DNA of 64,000 bases. It comes from Pyrus communis. Its lineage: Eukaryota > Streptophyta > Magnoliopsida > Rosales > Rosaceae. A model generated the notes under the pieces. That model was given only the letters and a program-made list of their open reading frames with translations. It ran no database searches and was not told where the DNA came from. Made by a program: the position numbers and the translations under genes. Location: positions 17,427,799 to 17,491,798 of the forward strand of contig NC_084813.1 in the NCBI RefSeq assembly GCF_963583255.1. The letters run 5' to 3'. How positions within the stretch are numbered: the stretch's first letter is position 1; each line of letters starts with the position of its first letter. Positions 1 through 10,784 of the stretch are shown one piece after another.

Positions 1-914
1 TATAATAATTAATTTACAAGTGCTAAAAATATGAAAAAAAATATGCAAACGCTCGTAGTCGCATCATCTACGCTTTGAGGATGGGTATATGATTGTCTGA
101 ATTTTTAAAACCATACAAACTCTCATGAATAGTATTTTTAAGGGAGTTCAAAATAAATAAAATTCATAATCATTAATGGATAAGTCTGAAATATGTGAAA
201 GCAAAATAAACGTTCATAATTGCATCCTCAACACTTAGACGATGGTTACATAGTCGTTTAGATTTTTAAAACCCTCCAAATCTCATGAATAGTGTTTTTT
301 TTATTTGAGCGCAAAATTAATAAAATTAGTAAAAATTATTGTAGAAGTGTGAAAAATGTAATCACTCGTAATGAAAAGCTTTACAATTTTCATGAAGGGG
401 TCAACTCCGAAATTTAGTATGTATATACTAATTTAGTATTATGTTTTACATCTTTTTTGGGGTCAAATTATGTTTTTCATTTTTATTTTTATTGATTTAA
501 AATATATTTTTCTTAACGGGTAACGGGTCGGGTCATATTACCTGATAATATTAACGGGTTGATTTGGGTCGGGTCATATTACCCATTTACTTTAACGGAT
601 ATTACACAACACAACACGACCTGTTAAGCTATCGGGTATGACACGAAAACGACACGAACACGAGAAACATGACACGAATGCCAAGTCTAGTCTTTAGTGC
701 TTTAAATTGTGGTCCATTGTTTGGCCTAACTTGGCTCTCATTTTCTTTGGCCTAACGTGAGCAAGGTTTATTTTGTTAGTTAGAAGGTCCGAAGGTGAGT
801 TTAAGAATTATTATGATTTTGTTAGTCAGAAGAAGGCCCGTTTGTTTCCTAACAAGAAATCTCAGCCCTACAATGAAAATTATTATGATGAATGAGAGAG
901 ACATGTTACGGCCA
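1..914. other. AT-rich intergenic sequence with weak repeats
   Basis: I see no gene here. Positions 1-180 and 181-355 resemble each other: both have a gtgaaa/atgaaaa-type start, a hinge near catcatctacg or catcctcaac, and a later ctcatgaatagt block. They look like two imperfect units of about 180 bp. From about 515 to 690 the sequence repeats AACGGGT and CGGGTC words and ends in a run of ACACGA words, a pattern common in old plant DNA transposons; a related block lies at 38160-38340. From about 700 the sequence matches units B and C. Confidence 0.5.
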
Positions 915-919
915 ATTAG

Positions 920-1091
920 TAGAAGAAGAACGTTGTTTGATTTTGATGATGCATTATTCATCTCTAACATTGAGGTATATATACATGATTTACAAATATA
1001 ATCCCACAATTACAGGACTAGTTATAGGTTACAACTAATCAGGACTACACTAGGAAACCCAATAATACAAGTAATTACACAAACGTCAACA
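920..1091 (-). repeat. 3' LTR of Copia-0
   Basis: About 172 bp. It aligns with 5008-5046 joined to 11614-11741: shared blocks are gttgtttgatt, the TTATTCATCTAA-type stretch, ACATTGAGGT/ATGTTGAGGT, and the aattac...caa end. In minus orientation it begins TGTTGACG and is preceded by a purine-rich GAGCAGGGG tract. The two copies differ at many sites, so this insertion is older than Copia-1, consistent with the nesting. Confidence 0.7.
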
Positions 1092-1099
1092 CCCCTGCT

Positions 1100-2097
1100 C
1101 AAATTGGTGCATTAATATAACATCTGCCCAACTTGTCCAAGAACCTAGAATGCACTTGGTCTGATATTGCCTTTGTAAGCATATCAGCTAATTGTTCCTC
1201 TGTCCTAATTGTTGGTACCTCAATAATTTTATCTTCAAGCTTCTTCTTAATGAAGAACCAATCAATCTCAACATGTTTCGTTTTATCGTGTTTAAATTTT
1301 GAGCAATATTATGCGCAACTTGATCATCACAAAATAGTTTCATTGGCTGATTTGGCCCAAAATTCAAATCCCTTAGTAACCGCTGAATCCATAAAATATT
1401 GCAAATTCTCAAAGCCATTCCTCTAAACTATATTTTTCATTAAAACGAACAACTACAACTTGTTGCTTCTCCACATGACAAGTTTCCCCTTACAAAGGTA
1501 AAATAACCCGATGTCAAACGCCTATCATCAACTGATCATGCCCAACCTACATTGGTATAATCTTCAACTTTGAGATGTCTGTTTTTTGCAAACAAGATAC
1601 TTTTTCTTGGACTCCCTTTTAAATACCACAATACCCTCATAACAACATTCATATATTGTTCTCCAAGATTATGCATAACCTGACTAACCATACTTAGGTG
1701 TATACAAGATCATGCCTTTATCAACCAGTATTTAATTCAGACCAATTCCAAGTTTGAGTGCTTTCTCTAATGGTGTAGTGGCAGGCTGACAGAAGGACAT
1801 GCCAGTTTCTTTTAGCAAGTCTATCATATGCTTCCTTTGTGACAAAAAGATTCCAAACTTGGATCGAGATACTTCGATACCAAGAAAGTATTTCAAAGGA
1901 CCAAGGTCCTTCATCAAGAATTCTTCAAGACAAATAATGATGTAATGCCCTTAGTTCATCTGGATCATTTCTTGTTACAACCATATCATCGACATACATA
2001 ATAAGTAAGTGTGAGCTGAACTTCTTTGCTTGTAACTAAAGTCTCTCATGGATTTTGAAATTCAGTGAATGCTTCAATCCATATAAAAACTTCTTAA
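1100..2097 (-). pseudogene. Copia RT/RNase H relic of Copia-0
   Basis: Minus-strand remains of a Copia polyprotein. Reading from 2097 down, there is a KFLYGLKHSLNF-like reverse transcriptase segment, then the catalytic YVDD motif in LIMYVDDMVVTR at about 1972-2008, then MKDLGPLKYFLGIEVSRS (about 1865-1915), the usual RT core following YVDD. Near 1190-1420 a degenerate RNase H part with CDDQVAHNIAQN-like residues is visible. Frames change repeatedly and stops interrupt it. The 5' side breaks off abruptly at about 2097, where sequence unrelated to Copia begins. No function is expected. Confidence 0.75.
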
Positions 2098-2214
2098 GTC
2101 GAAAATCTCGAAACCGACCCAACCCTAACCAAAATCGGGCAAATTTATCTTGGAATCCATTTGATTACATTCTAGGTTCTGTTTTTATCCTGAACCGACT
2201 GGTTCGAAAATTGA

Positions 2215-2285
2215 TGCCTAGAAGACTCGAACCCCCAATATCTCATTTAGGAGATCAAAAAGTCTTAACCAGTAAACCAACTTTC
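2215..2285 (-). repeat. Possible tRNA-derived SINE head
   Basis: On the minus strand a GGTTCGAGTC box (2223-2238 region) lies downstream of TGGTTAAGACTTTTTGATC at about 2255-2275. These resemble the B and A boxes of a tRNA-derived Pol III promoter, at a spacing of about 35 bp. No full cloverleaf was found and no poly(A)/T tail was matched, so this could be a SINE head or a tRNA-like coincidence. Confidence 0.3.
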
Positions 2286-2705
2286 AATTTGTGTTATTGT
2301 AATGCAACAAATATATTTATTTTATCTAATAACTATTCGTTACTCAACTTAACATCTTCCAAAACCTTAGCTACGAGTGATAGGAACTTAAAATAAGTGA
2401 TTATTCTTGATCACTAAGAATTAGTTATTTAGCCAATTTTTCTTATTTTGTCTTTTCTATAAGGGGTTTTTAGTGGATTGCTGAGTTGGCTCTCTTGGAC
2501 GGTCCAGGCCTTTAAAGGGAACAATAGTCTCCTAACGGTTATTTGATAAAAAAAAAAAATATATATATTAAAAAATACAAGCATGCTCTCTATGTTTCTT
2601 CTTCCTCCATCCTCCATGCTCCATCCATTGTTATACTTGTTGAGGTCAAATTCTCAGTGCAGGAAATTGGTATCCAGCATTGGTATCATCCTTCCTTGGA
2701 ATTAT

Positions 2706-4020
2706 CCTTTGATTTTGATGATTTTTTACAGCTACACTCCTTGACCCTATAAGAATGTAATGAATAAATTTGATCTTTAATTTAAAATATTTCCATTAGT
2801 AGATACCACAAAATCTTATTTTATACTTAATAGAAGAATAATATTAACAGTAAGTGTTTGTTTAATCTATTGTTTTGACGCAATATGCATTCTACGAAAC
2901 TTTTTTCAACAATCCAACCGTCAAACTTATTTGTACACACTCTGATATTGCATATGTCAAAAATCGTAAAAAAACAACATTCAAAGATTACGTAACGGAA
3001 CAAAAGTTTTTTACGGTTATAAACGAAAAATCACAATTTAATGGTTATTTTAGCTCTAATTTTGATGATTTTTTTATAGCTACACTCCTCGATCCTATAA
3101 GAATGTAATGAATAAATTTGATCTTCAATTTAAAATATTTACACTAGTGGATACCATAAAATCTTATTTTATACTTAATAGAAGTATAATATTAACTCTA
3201 AGTGTTTGTTTCATCTATTGTTTTGACGCAATATTTATTCTACGAAACTTTTTTCAACGATCCAACCGTCAAACTTATTTGTGCACGCTCCGAGATTGCA
3301 TACGTTAAAAATCGTAAAAAAAACAAACATTCAGAGATTACGTAATGGAACTAAAGTTTTCGACGGTTATAAACGAAAAATCACAATTTAACGATTATTT
3401 TAGCTCTGATTTTGATGATTTTTTACAGCTACACTCCTTGACTCTATAAGAATGCATTGAACGAATTCGATCTTCAATTTAAAATATTTACACTATTGGA
3501 TGCCACAAAATCTTATTTTATACTTGATGGGGAAGTATAACATTAACTCTAAGTGTTTGTTTAATCTACTGTTTTGATGCGATACGCATTCGATGAAATG
3601 TTTTCGACGATCCAACCGTCAAACTTGTTTGTACACACTCCGAGATTGTATATGTAAAAAATCGCAAAAAACAAACATTCAGAGATTAGGTAACGGAACA
3701 AAAGTTTTCGATGGTTATAAATGAAAAATCACAATTTAACAGTCATTTTAGCTTCGATTTTGATGATTTTTTACAGCTAAACTCCTCAACCCTATAAGAA
3801 TGCAATGAATGAATTCGATCTTCGATCAATTTAAAATATTTACACTAGTGAATAAATCTTATTTTATACTTAATAGAAGTATAACATAAATTCTTAAGTG
3901 TTTGTTAAATCTATCAATTTGATAGGATATGCATTGCACGAAACTAGTTTTGACGATCCAACCCTCAAATATGTTTGTATATACTATGAGATAGCATGTG
4001 TAAAAAATTGCAAAAAAAAA
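2706..4020. repeat. Tandem satellite, about 348-bp unit, locus 1
   Basis: Nearly four head-to-tail units. The landmark gctacactcc (or its variant) recurs at 2731, 3079, 3428 and 3776, giving periods of 348, 349 and 348 bp. Each unit also holds a CGATCCAACCGTCAAAC word, an AACATTCAGAGATTA word and a cggttataaacgaaaaatc word. Short ORFs inside are not conserved between units. The same unit recurs at 28310-29262. The array ends at about 4020 beside a palindrome-rich element. Confidence 0.85.
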
Positions 4021-4029
4021 CATTCAGAA

Positions 4030-4804
4030 ATTATTCTGGCGGCTGTCCAAAATTGTGCTTTGTTCGTGTCGGTTATATCCGACAGGGCCATGAGTGAAAA
4101 AAAAAATATTTAAAACATGTGTTTATTTATTTATTTTTAATCAATATAACATTTTAAAATAATAAAATCAAACATGATAGAGTACACCAGATGTTCATGT
4201 ATGTTTATGTGCCAGACAATGTGCTTTGTGATGCATTGAAAAAAATTGTTTGAATTTCTTTGTATCTTGTTGCTTGCCTATGAGGGAGCATAATCCTTAT
4301 TACAAAAATGATAGAGCTTCAGATTGTAGTTTGTTGTTATTATTCTCTCAGAAAATTTATGGCTCGTGGGAATTGGGTTCATTAGACTTTAGGGTCATGA
4401 GTGAAATTTTTTTTTTTTAAATATGTGTTTATTTATTTATTTTAATCAATATAACATTTTAAATAATAAAATTTTCATTTCTATCGGTTATAACCACCAG
4501 AATACTAAAATAATAACCATCAGAAATAATAAAATAGTCAATTTCTGTGGATTATAACCACCACCATTAACTTAAAAACCATCATAATATGTCAAAAGTA
4601 TTTAAAAAAGGGATTAAAAAATATTGTCGGTTATAACCGACATGATCTTTTTGATATCCATAAGAAATTTATATCGGATATAACCGACATGATTTTTCTA
4701 ATATCCGTCACTAATTAAATGATGTGTCAGATATAATTTATCAGACATGATTTTTCTAATATCTGCCACCATCATCCGTCACTTAAAGTTAATATTGTAG
4801 TAAT
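4030..4804. mobile_element. Palindrome-rich non-autonomous DNA element
   Basis: Several copies of a short palindrome lie near both sides: TGTCGGTTATATCCGACA at 4067-4084, the perfect TGTCGGTTATAACCGACA at 4625-4642, and a TATCGG...CCGACATG copy near 4673. A roughly 80-bp direct repeat (gagtgaaa, tttatttattta, tcaatataacatttt) occurs at about 4089-4170 and 4388-4470. The right edge reads ...aatattgtagtaatgg, whose complement is CCATTACTACAATATT, like CACTA-type ends. No ORF and no clear TSD. The class is inferred from subterminal palindromes only. Confidence 0.4.
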
Positions 4805-5007
4805 GGCCATTCCTTGATTGGATCGATGCTGGGTCGCAAGTACTTGTGGGTTGTCGAGGTTTAATGCGACAGATTCAGCGGTACGAGTTTGTTGCGTTGG
4901 GTTTTGTCGATCGTGGGGTCTCGCGGGTTGCAAAGGTTGCGAGGTTCTGCCGTGGCTGCTAGCCAGGGTTTTTTTTCCTCTCAATTTTCTTTACCCAGCT
5001 CTGATGC
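4805..5007 (-). other. 5' leader / start of gag of Copia-0
   Basis: Lies between the split 5' LTR and the palindrome-rich element. On the minus strand it starts with the primer-site-like ATCAGAGCTGGG at about 4992-5005 and runs open to about 4800, including residues such as SVALNLDNPQVLATQHRS. It could be the start of the Copia-0 gag. The downstream gag, protease and integrase are missing. Confidence 0.4.
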
Positions 5008-5046
5008 TAAAAAGAGGAATGTTGTTTGATTCTGAATGATATATTA

Positions 5047-5425
5047 TGTTGGAATATCATTATGATAACATGATTTTCACAATATGTGTAATCATATGTG
5101 AAGGTACATCATAATATTAGTGTACTAATATACATATGTAGTGAAATTAATTAATTAATTAATAAAGAAAATAATATAATTACTTATTTAATTAATTAGT
5201 TAAAGGTTATGAATAGTTGTATTTCAACCTGAGAAGTTATAACTTCTTCTGAAGAACACAACTCCTTCAAAAAGATTACTTCAATCTCTATATAATTATC
5301 AAATTCCTTTATGTCAGATTCATTCAATTAATTACATATTTACTCTATGTTCATATCATTCGCACCATATTGTGATCGATAGTTTAACGACATCCGTTTC
5401 CGATCCTGTACCCAATTTTCTAACA
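5047..5425 (+). repeat. 5' LTR of Copia-1
   Basis: 379 bp, TGTTGGAATATC...TTTTCTAACA. It aligns over its whole length with 11230-11613, with scattered substitutions and small indels. The TTAATTAATTAATAAAG tract and the cctgagaagttataactt block are obvious anchors. The LTR would contain the promoter and the polyadenylation signal of the element. Confidence 0.93.
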
Positions 5426-5443
5426 TTGGCATCAGAGCCAGGT
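5426..5443 (+). other. Primer-binding site (tRNA-iMet)
   Basis: TTGGCATCAGAGCCAGGT directly follows the 5' LTR. It matches the plant initiator-methionine tRNA 3' end complement (TGGTATCAGAGCC) apart from one T-to-C change. Confidence 0.85.
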
Positions 5444-6812
5444 TTTCATGAATCAAAACAATTAGCCCAGTTTTCATTCGAGACTTCCTCTTCGTCAAGT
5501 AACGAATCCAACCGTTCTTTCTAAGTTTCAACTTGAGAAGAAATAGGGAAGAGGGGGTTGGTGACCAAGGAGAATATTGAACCAATTTTGATCTAAAGTT
5601 CGAAATCGTCATCTGAGAATTTTCCTGTAGAATCCAAAACTCACAAAAATACCCAATCGTTCGAAATCCCATCCTACAACCCATTTGAACCTAGGCCTGA
5701 ATTAACCCAACAATTTGAACTTTATTCCCCTACACCATTTCATTCAACAGAGAACAAAATTCTTTCTGAAAATAAACCATTTTATCATACAAATTCATCC
5801 AACAATTATCCAAATTCAGAAAGTTTTTAGTCCCATTAGGCCCTCAGACAAATCGGGGTTTCTGGCTGCAAAGATCAAACCTGCACAGAAAATTGAAGAC
5901 CTGCAGTGTCCTTTTAGATCCATAATTTCAGAACCTTTTTCTGCAATTTGGTCACAAAACCCAAAAGGCTTACCTGCAACATCGCGATTGATTCGTAGTC
6001 CTTCGCTGACTGCTGCAAATCTGAGACTGAACCCGCGATTTTCGCGCCTTCCTCCACCGTGGACTCGCCACAGCAACCCACTGAACCATAGCAGGCAGCA
6101 GCGTGGGGGTGTTCTTCCCCCGTGGTCTCGTCGTTCAACCGTGATCTCGTCCTCTCGCGGTAATACACAATACCGCCGACACCGTTATCCGCCAAGGAGA
6201 ATTGTCTCTGCTGTTCGAGATTATCCGCCAGGCTGCGGAACAAAATTTTTCCAGAGAAAGCAGACAGTGGAACCGGTTTTCTCTCAGAGGAATTATTTTG
6301 AAAATAAAGAAGAAGAAGATGGTTTTGAAAATAAAGAAGTTGAATTTATTTTGGGGGAGGCTTCACGCGGAGACTACACAAAAGTCAAAAGTTTTGGTGA
6401 TATTTCAAAGGCATCACGTGGGGACGAAATCAAAGGCTTTTGATTCTTTGCACTCTGACAGTGTATGTGAAGAGGAAAACTGTTGGTGTCCATCACAAAG
6501 TCACAATCAAGCAAACAGAGGAAGAATTGATCACACCTGGCCAAGTAGACAAATAAGAAATCCACAAGTCTTCTATCGACGTGATTGTCGGAACAAATAC
6601 TCGTCTTTCACTAATTGGACAAAACTTCTGTGAGTGTGTGCGGTATCTGCTGCTAAGAATAAATAAGTCTCTATTTTTATTTTATTTTTTAGTTTTTAAT
6701 TTATTAAGAACATTTAGTATTTGTGGCTTGTAATAATTAAAAGTACACTAGTAGTATTTATATTTGCATTTAAGTTTGTAAGTATTGTGTTTGTTTTGTA
6801 ATCTTCTGAACT
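5444..6812 (+). other. Long untranslated leader of Copia-1
   Basis: Almost 1.4 kb separates the primer site from the gag start. A 242-codon open frame (5715-6443) is Arg/Pro/Ser-rich and matches no domain I know. An overlapping plus-strand frame at 6202-6633 is equally unrecognisable. GC content is higher in 5980-6250 than in the AT-rich LTRs. It may be leader, packaging sequence or captured host DNA. I cannot assign a function. Confidence 0.5.
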
Positions 6813-7598
6813 ATGGCTACTAAATCTTCCAAATCCGAACTTTTTAAAGTAGAGAGGTTTAATAACGTTAATTATTGAATATGGAAGAAAATGATAACTT
6901 ATCTTTTAATCCATGACAAGACTTTGTACACCATCAAGGATGAAAGACCCCTTGGACCCTCTCGAGTTTATAATAAATGGGTGGAAGATAATGAGTTGGC
7001 TAAGGCTACAATTCTCAATTACATGGAAGATAAATTAATACCTCTTTATGAAGAATATGATTCGGCCAAAGAAATCATGGAATTACTTGAAAAGAAGTAT
7101 GGCCCTAAATCTCAAACGTACATTCAGTTATTGCTTGAGAAATACAATGGGACAAAAATGGAGGAAACTGATTTTGGTCGATCATATTACTAAAATGGAA
7201 GTAATGGCTAAAGACTTAGCCAATGCTGACCATCCAGTTTCTGATAAAATGCAAGTTAGTGTTCTTCTTGGTAGCCTCCCTAATTCTTGGGGAAATGTAG
7301 TTACTTCCATGACTTATGGTCAAGTTGAATTAACAATGGATACATTGCCTGCAATGTTGGCTATTGAAGAAGTTCATAAAAGTTATAGGAAAAAGGAAAC
7401 TAGACAAGGTAGAGCCAAACTCCTCATAGCGAAAGATTCTCAGAAAAACAAGCAACACATGCATAAGTCACATAGTAGTAACAAGCGCCCGAACTTCAAA
7501 AAGTTTGGACATCGCAAGCAGAACAAGTTTAAAGGAAAAGAGAGTGCATGTTACAATTGTGGAGAGTGTGGTCATTATAGGTATAAATGCCCAAAATG
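6813..7598 (+). pseudogene. gag of Copia-1 (stop and frameshift)
   Basis: Encodes the capsid-like Gag. The start MATKSSKSELFKVERFNNVN is followed by an in-frame TGA at about 6877 where the family has Trp (NYW). The frame then continues as IWKKMITYLLIHDKTLYT, with a UBN2-type Gag core to about 7170. A frameshift near 7170-7190 leads to the second half (MEVMAKDLANADHPVSDKMQ), and the C-terminus carries the zinc knuckle CYNCGECGHYRYKC at 7549-7590. The frame ends with TGA at 7597. Both lesions would block a full Gag. Confidence 0.88.
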
Positions 7599-7599
7599 A

Positions 7600-8978
7600 C
7601 GCAAGAACAACAAAAATCCTAAAGAACTAATTTTGACTGTCTCCGAAGCACTCATTGCTGAAGATCAAGGACAATGGTGGATAGACTCAGGAACAACTCG
7701 TCATGTATGCAAGGACAAAAGTTGCTTCATCAATTTCAAGGAGAAAGCACTAGGAGAACATCGTCTCTACATGAGTAACAATACTTATGTTGATGTTTTG
7801 GGTGAAGGAGATTGCAAGATCAACAATAGTAAATCTACCATTGTGTTTAAAAATGTTTTGTCTGCACCAAATATAAGGAGGAATCTTGTCTCTATCTCTA
7901 TCCTAGAAAATAAAGGTTTTGAGACAAGGTTCATGAATGGTGCTGTCACTATTGGGAAAAAGGGTTATATTTATGTAAGAGGAATAAGAGTCGATGATAT
8001 GTACTCAGTTTGTTTAATAAAAGTATTTCTTCCGAGTATGTCTTTGTCTCTACTGTTCAAAATTTGTCATATTTATGGCATTTACGTTTAGGTCACATAA
8101 ATAAAAATAAAATGATACGAATGAGTAAAAATGGAATGTTGCCTCAAGTACATGCACCTGATTTTGATACATGTGAATCATGTATTAAAGGAAAAATGAC
8201 TAGAAAATCATTTTCTCAGCATTGAATTTCTACAAATTTACTTGAGATAGTGCATACAGATTTATGTGGACCAATGAGAACTAAAACCCGTAGAGGAATG
8301 AAATATTTTGTGACTTTCATCAATGATTATTCCCGTTATGGAGATATCTACTTCTTGCAACATAAAAATGAAGCCTTAGACAAATTTAAAGAGTTTAAGG
8401 TAGAAGTAGAGAACCAATTAGGTAGATCCATAAAGACCCTTAATAGTGATAGAGGTGGAGAAATTTGAAGCCTTTGATGATTTCTGCAAAGAGAATGGTA
8501 TAAGGCATAATTATACTATGCCTTATACACCGCAACAAAATGGTATTGCAGAAATAAGAAATCGAACTCTAATGGATATGATGCGATCTATAATGTCTTA
8601 TATTGACTTACCTCTACATTTTTGGGGTGAAGCTTTGACTACTACAACATATATATTGAATAAAGTTCATACAAAGGCAAAGCCACTGACTCCATATGAA
8701 TTATGGCATGGGGGAAAACCCGATTTATCAAACTTAAAAATTTGTGGTTGTAAAGCGCATGTCCTCATTCCAAAGCCATTAAGAAATAAATTACAAGCAA
8801 AAACTTTGGAATGTAAATTTATAGGATATCCTGATAATAGTAACGGATATAGGTTTTGTCATCCTAAGAAATGATTGATCGAAAGTAGAGATGCTACTTT
8901 TATTGAAACTACTTATTTGATTAATCCAATACAAGAATTGGAATCTTTGGGAGAAGAAAATTCTCCTACACAGGGTAC
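7600..8978 (+). pseudogene. Protease-integrase part of Copia-1 pol
   Basis: Starts with an aspartic protease region: WWIDSGTTRHVC at about 7675-7710 is the active site, DSG-T instead of the usual DSG-A. Next come the pre-integrase zinc region (LWHLRLGHINKNKM, then CESC at about 8075-8190) and the integrase core with HTDLCGPM (8253), FINDYSRYG (8317), NSDRGGE (about 8442) and the PQQNGIAE motif (about 8530) with the catalytic Glu. A frame change near 8035-8085 and stops at about 8223 and 8466 interrupt it. The frame ends after FIGYPDNSNGYRFCHPKK with a TGA at 8872, and degenerate coding sequence continues to about 8975. Confidence 0.88.
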
Positions 8979-9416
8979 CATCTGATTTGTACTTCTTACG
9001 AAGTACCCATTTACAACCGATGGGCTTTCTTTTATTAGGTAGATCAACCAATTCCCAAACTTCATTTTTCTTTATGGAATCTAGTTCTTCATTCATTGCT
9101 TGTTGCCATTGTTCAGACTCAAAACTATCCATTGCATCTTTATAATTCCTTGGGTCTGGATCTCCCACTGAATGATCTACCTCCTCAAGATTGAAAACAA
9201 AGTGATCTTTCAATCTTCTAGATGGTTCCCTTTTTCTTTTACGCCCATTGATTTGATCATTTCTCCCATTATTTATGTCTTCCATGATAATATCATGATC
9301 ATCATCCATGTGTGTGTCATGATTGACATTGTTATGATCACCCATGTTTACGTCTCCCACTTGATCATTGTCAATGTCATGATCATGAGACAAGTCTAAA
9401 TTAAGATGGAAATCTT
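8979..9416 (-). pseudogene. Inverted internal segment of Copia-1 pol
   Basis: Although the element reads on the plus strand, this block is open on the minus strand only. It encodes the stretch that belongs between integrase and RT: an Asp/His-rich linker (SHDHDIDNDQVGDVNMGDH), then RKREPSRRLKDHFVF, DPRNYKDAMDSFESEQWQQA, ELDSIKKNEVWELVDLP and GCKWVLRKKYKSDGT. The last three are the hallmark start of Copia RT. Plus-strand RT resumes at about 9420 with AAKSYTQKPGIDFVDTYSPV. The segment has therefore flipped in place, with a few codons lost at the joints. Confidence 0.9.
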
Positions 9417-9419
9417 GAT

Positions 9420-10784
9420 CAATTACTTGCAGCTAAAAGTTATACTCAGAAACCCGGTATAGATTTTGTGGACACTTACTCTCCAGTTGCAAAGTTTACA
9501 TCCATTCGTATTCTTATGGCAATTGTTGCTAGAATGGATTTAGAACTTCATCAGTTAGATGTCAAAACAACATTCTTGAATGGAGAATTGAAGGAGGATA
9601 TCTATATGATTCAATCCGAAGGATATCATGTCAAACGACATGAAAACAAAGTCTATAAATTAAGAAAGTCATTGTATGGCCTTAAACAATCATCAAGACA
9701 ATGGTATTTAAAGTTCCACCAAGCCATTATGGAAATGGGCTATAAAATAAATCCATTGGATCATTGTGTGTACTCTTGGAAGTGCCAAGATAATTTCTGT
9801 ATATTATCACTATATGTAGATGACAGCTTACTTGCAGGTAACTCTATAGATATGATTGAAAAGACTAAGTTATATCTGGGATCCAAATTTGAAATGAAAG
9901 ATATGGGAGAAGCATCTTATGTTTTAGGAATTAAAATTACTAGGGATAGAGATGTCAAAATGCTCTATTTGGATCAACAAAATTATCTGGATAAAATATT
10001 TAAAATATTTAATATGCAAGATTGCAAGCCAGTTAGTACACCTGTTTGTAAAGGAATGATGCTTTCCAAAAATATGTGTCCAGTACATAAGCAAGACATC
10101 ATTGGTATGCGAAATGTTCCGTATGCCCAAGCAGTTGGAAGTTTGATGTATGCTATGACCAACACAAGACCTGACATATGTCATGCAGTTGGATTGGTAA
10201 GTAGATATCAATCCAACCCCGGAAAGCAACATTGGATGGCAGTAAGGAGAATTATTAGATATCTAAAAGGCACCCAAGGCATGAAGCTTTGTTTCGGATT
10301 AAATGATCTGGATTTAGTTTGTTATTGCGATGCAGATTTCGCAGGCGACTTGGATGACAGAAAGTCAACAAGTGGTAACATTGTCTTGTTTGGTGGAACT
10401 GCTGTTTCTTGGTTAAGTAAGAAACAAAGTTGTGTTGCAAAGTCTACCATGGAAGCAGAATATATATCTTGTAACACAGCGGTAAGTACTACAGTATGGG
10501 CTAAACGATTTATCGATAATTTAAATATAGGTATACCTAAGGAACACGTCAATGTGTTTTGTGATAATAAGTCTGCCATCTTTCTAATAAAGAGTGGAGC
10601 AAATAGTTCCAAAGGAAAACACATTGATATTAATTATCACTATACACAAGATATAGTGGAGAGAGGAGAGGTAAAGGTCGACTACATATCCTCCGAAGAG
10701 ATGGTGGCCGATCCAATGACCAAGGGATTGTCTCTGGAAAAATTCAGAGAGCATGGGACTATAACGGGTTTGCAAAAGATCTAG
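9420..10784 (+). CDS. Reverse transcriptase-RNase H of Copia-1
   Basis: A single open frame of about 450 codons. RT motifs in order: [50 protein letters not shown] and the catalytic LYVDDSLLAG at about 9810-9840. The connection segment follows (YAQAVGSLMYAMTNTRPDI). RNase H: CDADFAGDLDDRKSTSG at about 10327, AEYISC at about 10456, FCDNKSAIFL at about 10557 and KHIDINYHYTQD at about 10617. All catalytic acidic residues I can locate are present. It ends with TAG at about 10782. It is cut off from the rest of pol by the inversion, so it would not be made as part of a polyprotein. Confidence 0.93.
   Translation, partial: QLLAAKSYTQKPGIDFVDTYSPVAKFTSIRILMAIVARMDLELHQLDVKTTFLNGELKEDIYMIQSEGYHVKRHENKVYKLRKSLYGLKQSSRQWYLKFHQAIMEMGYKINPLDHCVYSWKCQDNFCILSLYVDDSLLAGNSIDMIEKTKLYLGSKFEMKDMGEASYVLGIKITRDRDVKMLYLDQQNYLDKIFKIFNMQDCKPVSTPVCKGMMLSKNMCPVHKQDIIGMRNVPYAQAVGSLMYAMTNTRPDICHAVGLVSRYQSNPGKQHWMAVRRIIRYLKGTQGMKLCFGLNDLDLVCYCDADFAGDLDDRKSTSGNIVLFGGTAVSWLSKKQSCVAKSTMEAEYISCNTAVSTTVWAKRFIDNLNIGIPKEHVNVFCDNKSAIFLIKSGANSSKGKHIDINYHYTQDIVERGEVKVDYISSEEMVADPMTKGLSLEKFREHGTITGLQKI

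Noticed and set aside
2875..4113. Short open frames in the satellite (77, 66 and 71 codons)
   Set aside because: Not conserved between repeat units; non-coding satellite.
4772..5039. Overlapping small frames on both strands near 4.8-5.0 kb
   Set aside because: Explained as the Copia-0 leader/gag start and its shadow.
5715..6443. 242-codon open frame in the Copia-1 leader
   Set aside because: Low-complexity, no domain, lies between primer site and gag, and overlaps other open frames; not called as a gene.
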